NCBI RefSeq assembly: GCF_000153925.1
Contig: NZ_DS264356.1
Span: forward strand, 126,713 to 190,712
Origin: [Ruminococcus] torques ATCC 27756
Lineage (GTDB): Bacteria; Bacillota; Clostridia; Lachnospirales; Lachnospiraceae
Length of the DNA stretch: 64,000 nucleotides
Direction of reading: 5' to 3'
This document shows, piece after piece, positions 62,737 to 64,000 of this stretch. Each line of letters begins with the position of its first letter. Positions within the stretch are counted from its first letter, which is position 1. The translations under genes and the position numbers were made by a program. The notes beneath the pieces were generated by a model that was not told where the DNA came from, ran no database searches, and saw only the letters and a list, made by a program, of their open reading frames with translations.

Positions 62737-63492
62737 TCATTTTCCTATTTGACTCTCATAATATGCGGCACATACTTTTTCCGCTGTACCTACTTGAATT
62801 ACTTTTCCATGTTCTAACCAAACCACTTTATCACACAAACTTTTAATAGATTCTATAGAATGCGATACATAAAGAACTGTTGTACCTCCTGAAATCAAAC
62901 TCCGCATTTTATTTTCACTTTTTTTCTGGAAATTCAAATCTCCCACTGAAAGAATCTCGTCCACGATCAATATTTCAGGCTCTACAATCGTTGCAACTGA
63001 AAATGCCAAACGAGCAATCATTCCTGACGAGAAATTTCTTACAGGCACTTCTAAAAAGTCATGTAATTCAGAGAAATCTACGATTTCTTGATATTTGCTG
63101 TCAATAAAATCTTTTGAATATCCCATAACAGCACCGTTAAGATATATATTTTCCCGTGCATTTAAGTCAAGGTCAAAACCTGCCCCCAATTCAATCATCG
63201 GGCAAATATTTCCTCCTACGAGAACTTTTCCTTTTGTCGGCTTCATAACTCCGGCAACCACTTTTAAAAGTGTAGATTTCCCTGCTCCATTTGATCCGAC
63301 AAATCCAACCACCTGACCTTTTTCCACTTTAAAACTAACATCTTGCAATGCCCAAAACTCATTTTCTTTTTTGTGCATTTTTCGTTTTTCTCTTGCACTT
63401 TTACTGAACAAATCTACTGCCATCTGTTTTAAAGAGTTATTTTTTTCAATTCCTAAATTAAAACGCATCGATACGTTTTGAACATCTATCAT
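62737..63492 (-). CDS. Polysaccharide/teichoic acid ABC exporter, ATP-binding protein (Wzt/TagH type)
   Basis: 251 aa. Walker A GSNGAGKSTLLKVV, the polysaccharide-exporter features ICPMIELGAGFDLDLNARENIYLNG, signature FSSGMIARLAFSVATIVEPEILIVDEIL with Walker B, and H-loop YVSHSIESI. It lacks the C-terminal carbohydrate-binding extension of O-antigen Wzt, so it is closer to the short TagH/KpsT forms. SD AGGAGG before the ATG. Pairs with the permease directly upstream. Confidence 0.94.
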   Translation of the reverse strand: MIDVQNVSMRFNLGIEKNNSLKQMAVDLFSKSAREKRKMHKKENEFWALQDVSFKVEKGQVVGFVGSNGAGKSTLLKVVAGVMKPTKGKVLVGGNICPMIELGAGFDLDLNARENIYLNGAVMGYSKDFIDSKYQEIVDFSELHDFLEVPVRNFSSGMIARLAFSVATIVEPEILIVDEILSVGDLNFQKKSENKMRSLISGGTTVLYVSHSIESIKSLCDKVVWLEHGKVIQVGTAEKVCAAYYESQIGK

Positions 63493-63508
63493 AACAGCCT
63501 CCTAGATC

Positions 63509-64000
63509 CTACATATAATAAATAAACTTATCCTGATTTTTCTTAAATACAATCATCCCAATAACTAATGTAATTAAACATGATGCTCCGCATATAATAA
63601 AGCTTTTTACTGACGGCATTTGATCATATAAAATAATCGTTCTCGCAAACGTAATGTAATGATACAACGGATTAAATTTCAACACTTGTTGTATCCATGG
63701 ATCCAGCATATTAATGTCGTACATTATAGGCGTAAAATAAGTCAAGATTGTCAGTACAATTCCATAAATATAGAACATATCCCGTAAAAATACGGATATC
63801 GTGGATAAAATGAATCCAACCCCTACTGTAAAAAGCAATAAACACAAATATGAATAGGGCAAAAGAAGATGTAATGCCGTAATATGACATTTCGTTTCAC
63901 CACTGCCCGACAACAAAATCACACCATATAAAGGAATTAATGTTAACAAAAAATTAATTCCCACAAATAAGCATTTTGACAAAGGGAAAATATATTTAGG
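63509..64000 (-). CDS. Polysaccharide/teichoic acid ABC exporter permease (Wzm/TagG type), N-terminus outside window
   Basis: ABC-2 type membrane subunit; 164 C-terminal residues visible and the frame is open through base 64000. The TTG at 63982 is internal, not a start. Helices include GINFLLTLIPLYGVILLSG, LLPYSYLCLLLFTVGVGFILSTISVF and IYGIVLTILTYFTPIMYDI, with the family loop FNPLYHYITFARTIILYDQMP and a final helix before KKNQDKFIYYM. Exports the lipid-linked polymer together with the ATPase downstream. Confidence 0.9.
   Translation of the reverse strand, partial: PKYIFPLSKCLFVGINFLLTLIPLYGVILLSGSGETKCHITALHLLLPYSYLCLLLFTVGVGFILSTISVFLRDMFYIYGIVLTILTYFTPIMYDINMLDPWIQQVLKFNPLYHYITFARTIILYDQMPSVKSFIICGASCLITLVIGMIVFKKNQDKFIYYM

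Overview
The window looks like chromosomal DNA of a spore-forming, Gram-positive anaerobe of the Clostridia, most likely a Lachnospiraceae-type gut bacterium. The reasons are the sigE-spoIIGA pair, a cotJABC spore coat operon, a Firmicutes-style mraZ-to-ftsZ division cluster, HPr kinase, and strong AGGAGG-type ribosome binding sites. No genus can be named from the sequence alone. Most genes lie on the minus strand.

Region 1 (1-12.6 kb). The 3' part of a class A penicillin-binding protein (+) is followed by an SLC1-type symporter and then an eight-gene minus-strand sugar or polyol operon. In transcription order the operon encodes a Zn dehydrogenase, an allulose-6-phosphate-epimerase-like protein, an MFS sugar porter, a sorbitol-dehydrogenase-like enzyme, a class II aldolase, a PfkB kinase, an aldo/keto reductase and a DeoR repressor. 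The symporter and the operon have matching promoter layouts: the same 13-bp palindrome sits exactly 8 bp upstream of each -35 box. The two long gene-free stretches here (3587-3942 and 12206-12635) hold these promoters, the palindromes and two terminators; nothing else was seen in them.

Region 2 (12.6-23.9 kb). Housekeeping genes: ROK glucokinase, hprK, uvrC, ogt and ftsH (minus strand), then a DUF1846 gene (+), a frameshifted tRNA-dihydrouridine synthase gene (-) and an ABC exporter (+).

Region 3 (23.9-37.5 kb). Division and sporulation genes, transcribed right to left: mraZ, rsmH, ftsL, a class B PBP interrupted by a frameshift, a SpoVD-like class B PBP, mraY, murD, ftsW, ftsQ, ftsZ, spoIIGA, sigE. 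murE, murF and murG are absent from the cluster. The 5' region of mraZ (37172-37493) carries a run of about seven MraZ-like boxes at 10-bp spacing overlapping a promoter, plus the terminator of the preceding gene. spoIIGA has its own promoter with a Spo0A box.

Region 4 (37.5-48.5 kb). A small membrane protein, DegV, a second SEDS protein with a long basic N-terminus, asparagine synthase, tRNA-Pro(GGG), cotJABC, an HtrA protease, a membrane-anchored cohesin-domain protein with an extremely acidic Tyr-rich tail, and an LCP ligase.

Region 5 (48.6-64 kb). A cell-surface glycopolymer locus, AT-rich towards the right end. It has a polyprenyl-phosphate sugar transferase, a TagA/WecG-type transferase, UDP-GlcNAc 2-epimerase, several glycosyltransferases, a GT-C/GtrB/GtrA-like three-gene module, a pyruvyltransferase and a Wzm/Wzt (TagGH)-type ABC exporter that runs off the window. 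With the neighbouring LCP protein it reads as an ABC-exported polymer that is attached to the wall.
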